A stretch of DNA of 42,640 bases from Prevotella sp. (GTDB lineage Bacteria > Bacteroidota > Bacteroidia > Bacteroidales > Bacteroidaceae), in assembly GCA_017389705.1 (NCBI GenBank), contig JAFPEE010000148.1:1-42640 (forward strand), read 5' to 3'. The notes beneath the pieces are model-generated. The model ran no database searches, was not told the origin of the DNA, and saw only the letters and a list, made by a program, of their open reading frames with translations. Positions 10,547 through 19,606 of the stretch are shown here, in pieces. Made by a program: the position numbers and the translations under genes. Numbering within the stretch: position 1 is the first letter of the stretch; the number at the start of each line of letters is the position of its first letter.

Positions 10547-10623
10547 AGGTCGTTCTTGGAATAATTTTCTTTTAGCGGCCTCCCGAAAAGGCCTCGTCAG
10601 AATCAAAATTCTGTTGTCGACTG

Positions 10624-10655
10624 CAAAATTAGGATTTTTTTCCGTAATTACCAAA
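10624..10655 (-). promoter_or_regulatory. Promoter of the Lrp-type regulator gene
   Basis: On the minus strand TTTG (10655-10652), a 20-base spacer and TAATTTTG (10631-10624) form a full Bacteroidetes-type promoter. Expected leader is about 75 bases. The -33 element is one half of the palindrome shared with the metY-like promoter. Confidence 0.7.
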
Positions 10656-10674
10656 TAATTTGGAGAATATCTCC
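10651..10674. promoter_or_regulatory. Palindrome and adjacent inverted repeat between divergent promoters
   Basis: CCAAATAATTTGG (10651-10663) is a 13-bp perfect palindrome containing both opposed -33 elements. Next to it GGAGA-ATA-TCTCC (10662-10674) is a second inverted repeat inside the metY-like promoter spacer. Either could be an operator, most simply for the neighbouring Lrp-type protein; that link is inferred. Confidence 0.55.
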
Positions 10675-10690
10675 TGACATCTTACCTTTG
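10659..10690 (+). promoter_or_regulatory. Promoter of the metY-like gene
   Basis: TTTG (10659-10662), a 20-base spacer and TACCTTTG (10683-10690) match the Bacteroidetes consensus. The predicted leader is about 60 bases, rich in A. Confidence 0.75.
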
Positions 10691-10755
10691 CAGTCGAAAA
10701 CATTAAAAATAAAACATTAAGCCGAATATTAATAAAAAAAGAAAGGAAACAAATT

Positions 10756-12048
10756 ATGAGTACAAAGAAGAACTACCGCTTCGAGACCCTCCAACTTCAC
10801 GTAGGACAAGAGCAGGCCGACCCCGCAACTGACGCACGTGCTGTTCCTATCTATCAGACTACGTCATATGTGTTCCGTAACTCACAGCATGCCGCTGATC
10901 GTTTCGGACTGCGCGATGCCGGTAACATCTATGGTCGTCTGACCAACTCTACACAGGGTGTCTTCGAGGACCGTGTGGCTGCCTTGGAAGGTGGTGTAGC
11001 CGGTCTGGCTGTGGCCTCGGGTGCCGCTGCCATTACCTATTCCATCCAGAATATTACGCTGGCAGGTGACCACATTGTCGCTGCTGATAACCTGTATGGT
11101 GGCTCTTATAACCTGATTACCCACACGCTGGCCAATCAAGGGGTAACGAATAGTATTGTTGACGTACGCGACCTGAAGGCGGTAGAGGCAGCTATTCAAC
11201 CCAACACAAAATTGCTATATGCCGAGACTTTTGGTAATCCCAACTCTGACGTCACCAACATAGAAGTTCTGGCTGAGTTGGCTCACAAGCACAACATTCC
11301 GCTGATTATTGACAACACCTTCGGCACCCCCTACCTTATCCGTCCCTTAGAACATGGTGCCGACATCGTGGTACACTCAGCTACAAAGTTCATTGGCGGA
11401 CACGGTAGTAGTCTGGGGGGCGTTATTGTCGATGGAGGCAGCTTCGACTGGAAGGCTAATGCCGATAAATTCCCCACACTGGCCAAGCCAGATCCCTCGT
11501 ATCATGGAGCAATTTTTGCCGACGTAGCAGGGGCCGCAGCCTTCGTTACCCGCATACGTGCCGTGATTTTAAGAGACACTGGCGCAACAATTTCCCCCTT
11601 TAATGCGTTTATACTATTGCAGGGACTTGAAACGCTGAGTCTGCGCGTGGAGCGTCATGTGGAAAATGCGCTGAAGGTAGTAGACTTCCTCAAGCAGCAT
11701 CCGAAGGTAGCCAGCGTCAATCACCCCAGCCTGCCGTCACATCCTGACCACAAGCTGTACGAGAAGTACTTTCCACAGGGTGCAGGCAGCATCTTCACCT
11801 TCGAGATTAAGGGTGGCGAGAAGGAGGCCTGGAAGTTCATCGACTCGCTGGAGATCTTCTCCCTGCTGGCTAACGTGGCTGACGTGAAGAGTCTGGTGAT
11901 TCACCCTGCCACCACCACCCACTCGCAGCTGTCGCCAGAAGAGCTGAAGGAGCAGCACATCACGCCGTCGACCATCCGTCTAAGCATCGGTACGGAGCAC
12001 ATTGACGACATTCTAAACGACCTGCGTCAGGCTTTTGAAAAGATCTGA
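10756..12048 (+). CDS. metY: O-acetylhomoserine aminocarboxypropyltransferase / sulfhydrylase (MetY type)
   Basis: A PLP enzyme of the Cys/Met metabolism family that makes homocysteine from O-acetylhomoserine and sulfide; 430 aa, the size of MetY rather than the shorter MetB/MetC group. The N-terminus RFETLQLHVGQEQADPATDARAVPIYQT is typical. The PLP lysine is Lys211 in SATKFIGGHG. The motif YGRLTNST and C-terminal SLVIHPATTTHSQL are also conserved. It is followed by cysK after 52 bases, giving a direct sulfide assimilation pair. A strong promoter lies upstream and A-rich bases (AAAGGAAA) precede the ATG. Other acyl-homoserine specificity cannot be excluded. Confidence 0.93.
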   Translation: MSTKKNYRFETLQLHVGQEQADPATDARAVPIYQTTSYVFRNSQHAADRFGLRDAGNIYGRLTNSTQGVFEDRVAALEGGVAGLAVASGAAAITYSIQNITLAGDHIVAADNLYGGSYNLITHTLANQGVTNSIVDVRDLKAVEAAIQPNTKLLYAETFGNPNSDVTNIEVLAELAHKHNIPLIIDNTFGTPYLIRPLEHGADIVVHSATKFIGGHGSSLGGVIVDGGSFDWKANADKFPTLAKPDPSYHGAIFADVAGAAAFVTRIRAVILRDTGATISPFNAFILLQGLETLSLRVERHVENALKVVDFLKQHPKVASVNHPSLPSHPDHKLYEKYFPQGAGSIFTFEIKGGEKEAWKFIDSLEIFSLLANVADVKSLVIHPATTTHSQLSPEELKEQHITPSTIRLSIGTEHIDDILNDLRQAFEKI

Positions 12049-12100
12049 AGACCAAACAGTAAAGATGAAAGATAAAAATCAAAGATTAAAGACAACAAAT

Positions 12101-13048
12101 ATGGCAAAAATTGTAAAACAGCTGACTGAGCTCATCGGCAACACTCCCTTATTAGAGCTCAACAAGTTCTCGCAGGAGAAAGGTCTCGCAACACCTATCA
12201 TTGCGAAAGTAGAGTTTTTTAACCCTGGTGGAAGCGTGAAGGACCGTATTGCCCTGGCCATGATTGAGGACGCAGAGCAGAAAGGCATCCTGAAACCCGG
12301 AGCCACCATCATAGAGCCTACCAGTGGGAATACAGGCGTTGGTCTGGCACTGGTAAGTGCCGTCAAGGGCTACAAGCTCATTCTCACCATGCCTGAGACC
12401 ATGAGTGTAGAGCGTCGAAACCTGGTAAAGGCTTATGGTGCTGAGGTACGCCTGACCTCTGGCAAGGACGGTATGACGGGTGCTATCCGTGCTGCCGAGG
12501 AGCTGCGCGACTCTATTCCAGACGCTGTCATCCTGCAGCAGTTTGAGAATGGTGCCAACCCTGCCAAGCACTATGCCACCACGGGTCCTGAGATATGGGC
12601 CCAGACCGATGGCGAGGTAGACATCTTTGTAGCTGGCGTGGGTACTGGCGGTACGGTATCAGGTGTTGCCAAGTTCCTGAAGGAGAAGAAACCATCGGTG
12701 AAGATTGTTGCCGTAGAGCCAAAGTCCAGCCCTGTGCTGAATGGTGGACAGAGTGGCCCTCACAAGATTCAGGGCATTGGTGCAGGCTTCATTCCCAAGA
12801 CCTACGATGGTGAACTGATTGACGAAGTATTTGATGTAGAGAATGACGATGCCATCCGTACAGGCCGTCAGATTGCCCAACAGGAAGGTCTGCTGGTAGG
12901 CATCTCGGCAGGTGCTGCCCTCTTTGCTGCCACTGAGGTTGCCAAGCGTTCTGAGAACAAGGGCAAGAAAGTGGTTGTACTGCTGCCTGACACTGGAGAG
13001 CGCTATCTCTCTACCGTGCTCTATGCCTTTGAAGAGTATCCTCTTTAA
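12101..13048 (+). CDS. cysK: Cysteine synthase A (O-acetylserine sulfhydrylase)
   Basis: Makes L-cysteine from O-acetylserine and sulfide with PLP; 315 aa. The PLP lysine is Lys47 in NPGGSVKDR and the substrate loop is PTSGNTG (about 72-78). The glycine-rich phosphate site GTGGTVSG and the C-terminal LPDTGERYLST are present. The frame is open from 12035, overlapping the end of metY, but the family start is the Met of MAKIVKQLTELIGNTPLL, which follows an A-rich stretch of AAAGAT-like repeats. It forms an operon with metY and ends at a strong hairpin. Confidence 0.96.
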   Translation: MAKIVKQLTELIGNTPLLELNKFSQEKGLATPIIAKVEFFNPGGSVKDRIALAMIEDAEQKGILKPGATIIEPTSGNTGVGLALVSAVKGYKLILTMPETMSVERRNLVKAYGAEVRLTSGKDGMTGAIRAAEELRDSIPDAVILQQFENGANPAKHYATTGPEIWAQTDGEVDIFVAGVGTGGTVSGVAKFLKEKKPSVKIVAVEPKSSPVLNGGQSGPHKIQGIGAGFIPKTYDGELIDEVFDVENDDAIRTGRQIAQQEGLLVGISAGAALFAATEVAKRSENKGKKVVVLLPDTGERYLSTVLYAFEEYPL

Positions 13049-13066
13049 AGATAATTGACGAAAACG

Positions 13067-13122
13067 AAAAGAGAAGAGTTTTCTACCTGACTACAATGGC
13101 GGTAGAGAACTCTTCTCTTTTT
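13067..13122. terminator. Bidirectional terminator between cysK and the C69 peptidase gene
   Basis: A perfect 14-bp stem (13067-13080 with 13108-13121) is extended inward by CTACC/GGTAG. T-rich tails are present on both strands (CTCTTTTT on plus, TTTTCGTTTT on minus). It lies between two convergent genes, so it can end both transcripts. Confidence 0.85.
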
Positions 13123-13137
13123 ACTATTCGCTTATCC

Positions 13138-14781
13138 TTATTCCGGCATTACGTACCTGTTACCCGTCTGGCGAATGATTTCACGAGCATAGGGAGCTGC
13201 GAAACCGGGACGTGCCACCCTGCCGCCTAATCCATACTCAGTACGAGTAAACTGCCCGTCTTTCTCAGGCTTTATAGTCATGTCGTTATACTTCACCACA
13301 AGATAGAAAGCCAGCTGTTTCCATCGTGCCAGCATCTGCTGAGCCTGCTGGATGCTGTAGTCATTCAGGAATCGCTGCATTTCTGCCGGCTCCATGTCTT
13401 TAGCCTTGGCCTCGATAGCTGGCTGCTGGGCGAAATATGCCTGCTGCAGGGAGTCGCGTACTGCTTTAAGTGAGGGGAACGGCATGGAGTATCGCGGATA
13501 TACCATATTACTAACCCAATTCTCTACCCAATAGGCATTCTTATCACTGAAAGTCACATCGTCAGCACCTGGGGTATTATAGCACTCTGGACGCTCCGTC
13601 ATAGAGCAATAGATAGGTGTATAAGCTACCATGTTGCCGTCGTCGTTACCAAACCAGAAGCAGCCACCCATCTGGCGAGGCAGCCTGGAACGCATCTGAC
13701 TGACGTAGCTCCAGGCAGTCTGCTGGGTAGAGGTTGGACGTTCATTGAAATATTTCTTCCCATCTACCTTATAATATAAAGGTGTAGGACGATAGGGCAT
13801 CTGCCAGATACCTCCACCAATATCCGTAGAGTCGATAGCCATCGGAGTTCCCTCATAGTGGTCACGCATGTCCGCCATAATATCAGCAACACTTACCTTC
13901 TTGTCGGGAACAACCCACAGCGGCATGTCCTCTGCATCCTTGTCCTTACCCAGGGCCCAGGGCAGATAGCGGTCCATGCCTTTTACATGATGATTGAAGA
14001 AGCTCCACACTCGAGCATCACAAATGCGGCGCCCTCCGAAATCGGGGAAGGCATAGGCCAGCTTCCATGAAAAGTCTTCGTCCTTGCCCTCGTACCAGCC
14101 CATGGTACGGGCATACTTGATGGCATTCTTCGAGTACAGCACATTCTCCTTGTCTTTCAGCGGGAATTTCCCTATCCTACTTTGGTTGGCATGTCCGCAG
14201 ATAGCTTCGTCAGGAATCCTGCGAGCTACCCATACAACACGTTCTTTCGATTTCTTGCGGTCGGGGCCACAGCCCTGCATCTCCATTATCCACGCCTCAT
14301 TAGGGTCGCAAATGGTGAAGGTCTCACCTTCGGAGTAGTAGCCGAAGGTCTCTACCAGCGTCGTCATGATTTTGATGGCCTCACGGGCTGTCTTGGAGCG
14401 TTGCAGGCCAATATAGATGAGTGAGCCGTAGTCGATGATACCCGTGGAGTCTACCATTTCCTCACGGCCTCCATAAGTAGTCTCGCCAATGGTTACCTGC
14501 CATTCGTTGGTGTTGCCGATGACGTTCCAGGTCTCTTCAGCCTCAGGAATCTCACCCAGGTACTTGTTGGTGTCCCATTCGTAAATTTTTCGCATCTCAC
14601 CCTTCTGGTGCTTGCCGGCAGGATAGTGTGCCAAGTTCATAAAAGCACCGTAGGAGTCTGCGTTGTAAGAGCAGATGACAGAACCATCTGTCGAAGCCTT
14701 CTTGCCTACAATAAAATTAGTACAGGCCGAGGCGTACATTGCAACCACTAGCACTGCCGCTAATATTGATAATCTTCTCAT
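13138..14781 (-). CDS. Secreted dipeptidase, peptidase family C69
   Basis: An N-terminal nucleophile hydrolase of the PepD/C69 family, 547 aa. The frame is open to 14856, but the family start and signal peptide are MRRLSILAAVLVVAMYASA. Cys20 follows directly (ACTNFIVGKKASTDGSV) and is the expected catalytic residue after cleavage. The same Cys could be read as a lipobox cysteine, but the CTNFIVGKKAS context favours C69. The body carries segments common to the family, such as NEAWIMEMQGCGP and the GGCFWFGNDDGN segment. Likely role is periplasmic or surface digestion of dipeptides. It is divergent from uxuA, with its own promoter. Confidence 0.9.
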   Translation of the reverse strand: MRRLSILAAVLVVAMYASACTNFIVGKKASTDGSVICSYNADSYGAFMNLAHYPAGKHQKGEMRKIYEWDTNKYLGEIPEAEETWNVIGNTNEWQVTIGETTYGGREEMVDSTGIIDYGSLIYIGLQRSKTAREAIKIMTTLVETFGYYSEGETFTICDPNEAWIMEMQGCGPDRKKSKERVVWVARRIPDEAICGHANQSRIGKFPLKDKENVLYSKNAIKYARTMGWYEGKDEDFSWKLAYAFPDFGGRRICDARVWSFFNHHVKGMDRYLPWALGKDKDAEDMPLWVVPDKKVSVADIMADMRDHYEGTPMAIDSTDIGGGIWQMPYRPTPLYYKVDGKKYFNERPTSTQQTAWSYVSQMRSRLPRQMGGCFWFGNDDGNMVAYTPIYCSMTERPECYNTPGADDVTFSDKNAYWVENWVSNMVYPRYSMPFPSLKAVRDSLQQAYFAQQPAIEAKAKDMEPAEMQRFLNDYSIQQAQQMLARWKQLAFYLVVKYNDMTIKPEKDGQFTRTEYGLGGRVARPGFAAPYAREIIRQTGNRYVMPE

Positions 14782-14813
14782 AGTATGATGTTTTAGTTTA
14801 ATATTACAGCATG

Positions 14814-14843
14814 CAAAGTTACAAAATAAGTGAGAGAAACAAA
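14814..14843 (-). promoter_or_regulatory. Promoter of the C69 dipeptidase gene
   Basis: TAACTTTG (14821-14814 on minus) with TTTG (14843-14840) 18 bases upstream. The spacer is one base short of the usual 19-20. The leader would be about 30 bases to the MRRLS start, which supports that start over the longer frame. Confidence 0.55.
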
Positions 14844-14872
14844 AAAGAAAAACCAAATAAATCCTAATTTAT

Positions 14873-14903
14873 TTTGCTTTTTGCTCGGTTTACACTACCT
14901 TTG
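14873..14903 (+). promoter_or_regulatory. Promoter of uxuA
   Basis: TTTG (14873-14876), a 19-base spacer and TACCTTTG (14896-14903). Transcription should begin near 14909, after any upstream ATG of the longer frame, so it supports the Met at 14929 as the start. Confidence 0.75.
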
Positions 14904-14928
14904 CCAAAGATTTAAAACTATAACGAGT

Positions 14929-16188
14929 ATGGAAAGAACATGGAGATGGTTTGGCAAGAAAGATAAGATTACCCTTGCCCAACTGAAGCAAATCGGAGTA
15001 GAAGGCATCGTTACAGCCCTGCATGACGTGCCTTTAGGAGAAGTGTGGACACGTGAGAAGATTCGCGATCTGCGCGAGTATATCGAGTCTTACGGCATGC
15101 GCTGGAGTGTGGTGGAAAGCCTGCCGGTAGTAGAGACCATCAAGTATGGCGGACCGGACCGCGACCACCAGATAGAGGTCTATAAGGAGTCGCTGCTTAA
15201 CCTCTCGGCAGAAGGCATCCATTGCATCTGCTATAACTTCATGCCTGTGCTCGACTGGGCACGTACCGATCTGAGCCATCACAACCCCAATGGTGCTTCC
15301 AACCTCTACTTCAACTATGCCGAGTTTGCTTACTTCGACATTTATATTCTGAAGCGTGAGGGGGCCCGCGAGGAGTGGACAGCCTTCGAGATGAGAAACG
15401 AGAAGGGGGAGCTGATTGAGAGAAACGTGATGGCAGAGTGTGACGAGTTGGCTAAGACGATGACGCCGGAGAAGGAGCATAAGTTGGTGGAGAACATCAT
15501 CATCAAGACCCAGGGTTTCGTCAGTGGTAACTTCTCCGAGAACGACGAGGCACCCATACAGAAGTTCCGCGACTTCCTGGCATTATATAAAGGTATAGAC
15601 AAGGCTCAGCTGCGTGCCAACATGAAATACTTCCTCGAGGCCATTATGCCGACCTGTGAGGAATATGGCATGAACATGTGTGTACACCCTGACGATCCCC
15701 CCATTGAGGTACTGGGTCTGCCCCGCATTGTGCGTACCGAGGAGGACATCCAGTGGTTCCTCGACGCTGTGCCTAACAAGCATAACGGTCTGACCTTCTG
15801 TGCTGGCTCACTGTCGGCTGGCTCTTATAATAACGTTGTGGAGCTGGCTAAGAAATTTGCTTCCCGCACCCATTTCGTACACCTGCGTTCCTGCCACATC
15901 TTCCCCAATGGCGACTTTACCGAGGCATCACACTTAGGAGGACGTGCCGACATTATTGAGCTGTGCCGCATCTTCGAACAGGAGAACCCACAGCTGCCAA
16001 TGCGCGTAGACCACGGTATGACATTTACCGATGAGCCTGGTGGCGTCTTCGACGAGTCAAGCCATGGACACAATGCAGGCTACACGCTTCTGGGTCGCAT
16101 GTTCGCCCTGGGGCAGGTGCAAGGCATCCTTGCCACCGTAGACCGCGAGTTAGGCATCGAATACAAGCAACCCGGATTCTTTGATTAG
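14929..16188 (+). CDS. uxuA: D-mannonate dehydratase
   Basis: Converts D-mannonate to 2-keto-3-deoxygluconate in hexuronate (glucuronate) breakdown; 419 aa, slightly longer than the E. coli enzyme. The family start MERTWRWFGKKDKITLAQLK is clear. Conserved parts include the metal and substrate segments CVHPDDPP, LTFCAGSLSAG, FVHLRSCH and the ending RVDHGMTF... GYTLLGRMFALGQVQGI. The frame is open from 14830, but the promoter lies inside that stretch. uxuB follows after 59 bases, so the two form an operon for glucuronate use. Confidence 0.96.
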   Translation: MERTWRWFGKKDKITLAQLKQIGVEGIVTALHDVPLGEVWTREKIRDLREYIESYGMRWSVVESLPVVETIKYGGPDRDHQIEVYKESLLNLSAEGIHCICYNFMPVLDWARTDLSHHNPNGASNLYFNYAEFAYFDIYILKREGAREEWTAFEMRNEKGELIERNVMAECDELAKTMTPEKEHKLVENIIIKTQGFVSGNFSENDEAPIQKFRDFLALYKGIDKAQLRANMKYFLEAIMPTCEEYGMNMCVHPDDPPIEVLGLPRIVRTEEDIQWFLDAVPNKHNGLTFCAGSLSAGSYNNVVELAKKFASRTHFVHLRSCHIFPNGDFTEASHLGGRADIIELCRIFEQENPQLPMRVDHGMTFTDEPGGVFDESSHGHNAGYTLLGRMFALGQVQGILATVDRELGIEYKQPGFFD

Positions 16189-16247
16189 TCAAAATGTAGC
16201 GTTGCAATCTTCTATAAAGATGAATAACGTAAAAAGATAAAGGTAAA

Positions 16248-17834
16248 ATGAAACTAAACGATATCTTGAGCGGCCAGCTAAACGCCGCAGAGTGGGAGCA
16301 GAAAGGCTATGAGCTCCCCAAGTTCAACATCAAAACAGTACGCGAGAAGACTGCCAAGGAGCCTACATGGGTACACTTCGGTGGAGGAAACATCTTCCGC
16401 GCATTCCCTGCCGCCATTCTGAATGACGCCTTGAACACAGGCAAATATGACCGTGGCGTCATCGTAGCCGAGACTTTCGACTTCGAGGTGGTAGACAAGG
16501 CTTATGAACCCTACAACAACCTTTCGCTTTGCGTAAACCTCTGCTCTGACGGGTCTATCGAGAAGAAGGTCATTGCCAGCGTTACCGAGGCCCTGAAGGC
16601 TGACTACCAATTCGTAGACTGGCAGCGTCTTGTCGACATTTTCCGCAACCCCTCGCTGCAGATGATTTCCTTCACCATCACCGAGAAAGGCTACAGCTAC
16701 AACGATGCTGACCTGGCTCGCGGCATGCAGCCTGTCTTCGCTATGGGTAAGGTATGTGCCTTGCTCTTTGAGCGTTACAAGGCAGGTCAGTTGCCACTCA
16801 CCGTACAGTCTATGGACAACTGCTCGCATAATGGCGACAAGGTCAAGGCTGGCGTCTTTGCCTATGCAGAGCGTTGGGTCAAGGACGGTTTGGTGCCTGA
16901 GACCTTCCTCAGCTACCTGAAGGATGAGACGAAGGTGACTTTCCCCTGGTCAATGATAGACAAAATTACCCCGCGTCCACACGAGAAAGTAAAGGAGTTG
17001 CTGGCTCAGGACAACTTTGAGGACAATAACTACATCGAGACGGAGAAGCATACCTTCACAGCACCCTTTGTCAATGCCGAAGAAGTGCAGTACCTGGTTA
17101 TTGAGGACAACTACACCAACGGCCGTCCCCCACTCGACTTGGGCGGTGCCCTCTATACTACCCGTGAGACTGTCGACAAGGTAGAGACCATGAAAGTGAC
17201 TACCTGCTTGAATCCCCTGCACACCGCCATGTCTATCTATGGCTGCATGCTGGGCTACACGCTAATCTCTGCCGAGATGGCTGACGACGACCTGCGTACC
17301 TTCATCCAGAAGATTGGCTACATGGAGGCAATGCCTGTGGTTACCGATCCTGGGGTGCTGAATCCCTATGAGTTCATAGGCGCCGTCATCAACCGCAGAT
17401 TGCCCAACCCCTTCATGCCAGACGCTCCACAGCGCATCGCTATGGATACGTCGCAGAAGCTGCCTATCCGTTTTGGCGAGACTATCAAGAAATACATTGC
17501 CCGCGGATTGGATATGACAAACCTCATCCTTATCCCTCTGACATTGGCAGGCTACGCCCGCTACCTGAAGGGCATCAAAGACGACGGCACGCCTTTCGAG
17601 CCCTCACCAGACCCCATGCTGGCTGAGTTGCAGCAAATCGTAGCACCTCTGGAGATTGGCAAGGAAGACCAAGATTGGAGCGTACTCAAGAAACTATATA
17701 GCCGCAAGGACGTCTTTGGCCTTGACCTCTATGAGGCAGGACTGGGCGAGCAGATAGAAGGCATGGTAAAGGAGTTGTATGCCGGAAAGGGTGCTGTACG
17801 CGCCACATTGCATAAATATGTGGCTGTCCGATAA
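16248..17834 (+). CDS. uxuB: Fructuronate reductase (D-mannonate oxidoreductase), long-chain mannitol dehydrogenase family
   Basis: NAD-dependent enzyme that reduces D-fructuronate to D-mannonate, one step before UxuA; 528 aa. The N-terminal dinucleotide site is GGGNIFRAF (about 45-53). The catalytic set of the polyol long-chain dehydrogenase family is visible as K316-VTTCL-N322-PL-H325. The mannitol dehydrogenase C-terminal domain follows. Related enzymes act on tagaturonate or mannitol, but linkage to uxuA favours fructuronate. The gene ends shortly before a strong terminator. Confidence 0.9.
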   Translation: MKLNDILSGQLNAAEWEQKGYELPKFNIKTVREKTAKEPTWVHFGGGNIFRAFPAAILNDALNTGKYDRGVIVAETFDFEVVDKAYEPYNNLSLCVNLCSDGSIEKKVIASVTEALKADYQFVDWQRLVDIFRNPSLQMISFTITEKGYSYNDADLARGMQPVFAMGKVCALLFERYKAGQLPLTVQSMDNCSHNGDKVKAGVFAYAERWVKDGLVPETFLSYLKDETKVTFPWSMIDKITPRPHEKVKELLAQDNFEDNNYIETEKHTFTAPFVNAEEVQYLVIEDNYTNGRPPLDLGGALYTTRETVDKVETMKVTTCLNPLHTAMSIYGCMLGYTLISAEMADDDLRTFIQKIGYMEAMPVVTDPGVLNPYEFIGAVINRRLPNPFMPDAPQRIAMDTSQKLPIRFGETIKKYIARGLDMTNLILIPLTLAGYARYLKGIKDDGTPFEPSPDPMLAELQQIVAPLEIGKEDQDWSVLKKLYSRKDVFGLDLYEAGLGEQIEGMVKELYAGKGAVRATLHKYVAVR

Positions 17835-17870
17835 GAAGAAAAACTCTTTTTAATTTTAAATAAGCAATTA

Positions 17871-17905
17871 AAAACTGGCAAAATAGTTAATTTTGTCAGT
17901 TTTTT
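17871..17905 (+). terminator. Rho-independent terminator of uxuAB
   Basis: A 14-bp stem (17871-17884 with 17890-17903, one G-T pair), a five-base loop AGTTA, and TTTTTT at the end. It lies 36 bases after the uxuB stop. Confidence 0.8.
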
Positions 17906-17983
17906 CACGTTTAAACCGTTAAATTCTAACTGCCGTTAAGAGTTGGGGGTAAAGTGTTAAATCAAGACAAAAAAGCGTGACAC

Positions 17984-18017
17984 TTTGTCAGTATTCCGAT
18001 TTTTGCCCCTATATTTG
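17984..18017 (+). promoter_or_regulatory. Probable promoter of the DegP/HtrA gene
   Basis: TATATTTG (18010-18017) fits the -7 consensus. TTTG (17984-17987) lies 22 bases upstream, slightly more than the usual spacing. The leader is about 70 bases. The rest of the 17835-18092 gap is AT-rich and holds only this site and the terminator. Confidence 0.55.
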
Positions 18018-18092
18018 CACTCGATTTTAAAAGCAAAATCGTCAAAAGGCAAAAAGTAAATACGTAATAATTAAGTAAAAGAACCAAAGATT

Positions 18093-19559
18093 ATGAAAAA
18101 GATTGTAAAGAGCTTCATGCCCACCATGCTGATGCTGGTAGTGGCTTTTTCAGCAGCATCATGCAACAAGACGCAGGCCGCTCCCGCAGCTCCTGCCGCA
18201 GCACCAGGACAACCCGTCGACCTGACGTACGCAGCCGAGAAATCGCTGCCCTCAGTGGTCTACATCAAGTCTGTCATCAACGCAAAGACTCAGACTGTCG
18301 AGTATTCTGACCCCTTCGAGGATTTCTTCTCTGACCCCTTCGGAGGTTTCTTCGGACGCGGACAGGGCAACAACAATGGTAAGCGCCAGCGCCAGGTGCA
18401 AACCCCAAAGCGTGCAGCTGCAGGATCTGGTGTCATCATCTCTGCAGATGGTTATATCGTTACCAACAACCACGTAGTGGATGGTGCTGACGAGCTGACC
18501 GTCACCCTGAACGAGAACTCCAAGGAATACTCAGCTCGCGTCATCGGTGCAGACAAGACTACCGACCTGGCCCTCATCAAGATTGATGCCAAGAACCTGC
18601 CCGCCATCGTCATTGCCAACTCTGACGACGTGAAGGTAGGCGAATGGGTGCTGGCTGTTGGTAACCCTCTGGGACTCAACAACACCGTAACAGCAGGTAT
18701 CGTTTCTGCCAAGGCCCGCTCTATGGGTCAGGGCGTCAGCTCTATGATCCAGACGGATGCTGCTATCAACCAAGGCAACTCTGGCGGTGCGCTGGTGAAC
18801 ACCCGTGGCGAGCTTATCGGCATCAACGCCATGATTTACTCGCAGACTGGCTCAAACATCGGTTATGGCTTTGCTATCCCTACTACCATCGTCAACAAGG
18901 CTGTCGAGGATTTCAAAAAATACGGCTCTTACCAGCGTGCCATGATTGGCATCCAGGGCATGGACGTCAAGAACTATGTCGACGCCATGAAGGACCAGGA
19001 CAAGGATGTTGAGGACTTCGGCACCATGGAGGGTATCTATATTGACAAGGTCGTTGACGACGGTGCTGCCGCTGATGCCGGTCTGCAGAAGGGCGACGTA
19101 CTGACCCATGTCGACGGTCAGAAGGTTAAGCAGTTCGGTGAGCTGCAGGCTATCATTGCCCAGAAGCGTCCTGGCGACAAGGTAGAGGTTAAGTTCCTGC
19201 GCAATAAGAAAGAGAAGACTGCCACCCTCACCCTGAAGAATGAGCAGGGTACCACGAAGGTTGTGAAGAATGCCGATGTCGACGTGCTGGGCATCGATGT
19301 ACGCCCCATCACCGACTCGCAGAAAAAGCAGCTTGAAATCAACTACGGTCTCGAAGTGCTGAAGGTAAGCGGTGGCAAGATGAAGGAAGCCGGCGTACCT
19401 AAGGGCTTCATCATCCAGCAGATTAACGATACACCTATGAAATCATTCGACGACCTGCAGCAGGCTGTCAAGGATGCCAAAGACCAGATGCTTGTCATCA
19501 AAGGTATCTTCCCCACTGGCAAGCGCGGAGGATTCGTAGTGTATCTGCAGAACGAGTAG
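18093..19559 (+). CDS. degP: Periplasmic serine protease of the DegP/HtrA family
   Basis: Envelope quality-control protease, 488 aa. The trypsin-like domain has the triad His127 (TNNHVVDG), Asp158 (TTDLALIK) and Ser230 (NQGNSGGAL). Two PDZ domains follow (about 280-375 and 395-485; GDVLTHVDG and GFIIQQIND mark the ligand clefts). The N-terminus has a hydrophobic signal ending SAASC, so Cys24 may be lipidated. Next is an Ala/Pro linker and a Phe/Gly-rich loop before the protease domain (EDFFSDPFGGFFGRG), similar to the LA loop of DegP. It is a single-gene unit with its own promoter and terminator. Confidence 0.96.
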   Translation: MKKIVKSFMPTMLMLVVAFSAASCNKTQAAPAAPAAAPGQPVDLTYAAEKSLPSVVYIKSVINAKTQTVEYSDPFEDFFSDPFGGFFGRGQGNNNGKRQRQVQTPKRAAAGSGVIISADGYIVTNNHVVDGADELTVTLNENSKEYSARVIGADKTTDLALIKIDAKNLPAIVIANSDDVKVGEWVLAVGNPLGLNNTVTAGIVSAKARSMGQGVSSMIQTDAAINQGNSGGALVNTRGELIGINAMIYSQTGSNIGYGFAIPTTIVNKAVEDFKKYGSYQRAMIGIQGMDVKNYVDAMKDQDKDVEDFGTMEGIYIDKVVDDGAAADAGLQKGDVLTHVDGQKVKQFGELQAIIAQKRPGDKVEVKFLRNKKEKTATLTLKNEQGTTKVVKNADVDVLGIDVRPITDSQKKQLEINYGLEVLKVSGGKMKEAGVPKGFIIQQINDTPMKSFDDLQQAVKDAKDQMLVIKGIFPTGKRGGFVVYLQNE

Positions 19560-19606
19560 CACACTTTTTAGAAGAATGAAGTAAGCAACCTCATTCATAC
19601 AACCGT

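Noticed and set aside
10547-10654. N-terminal extension of the Lrp-type regulator
   Set aside because: The promoter and its likely leader cover this stretch and the residues do not match the family.
10690-10755. SAM or other riboswitch before metY
   Set aside because: The 60-base leader is A-rich with no stable stems; too short and too unstructured for a known class.
14830-14928. N-terminal extension of UxuA
   Set aside because: The promoter lies inside it and the residues are not family-like; start set at 14929.
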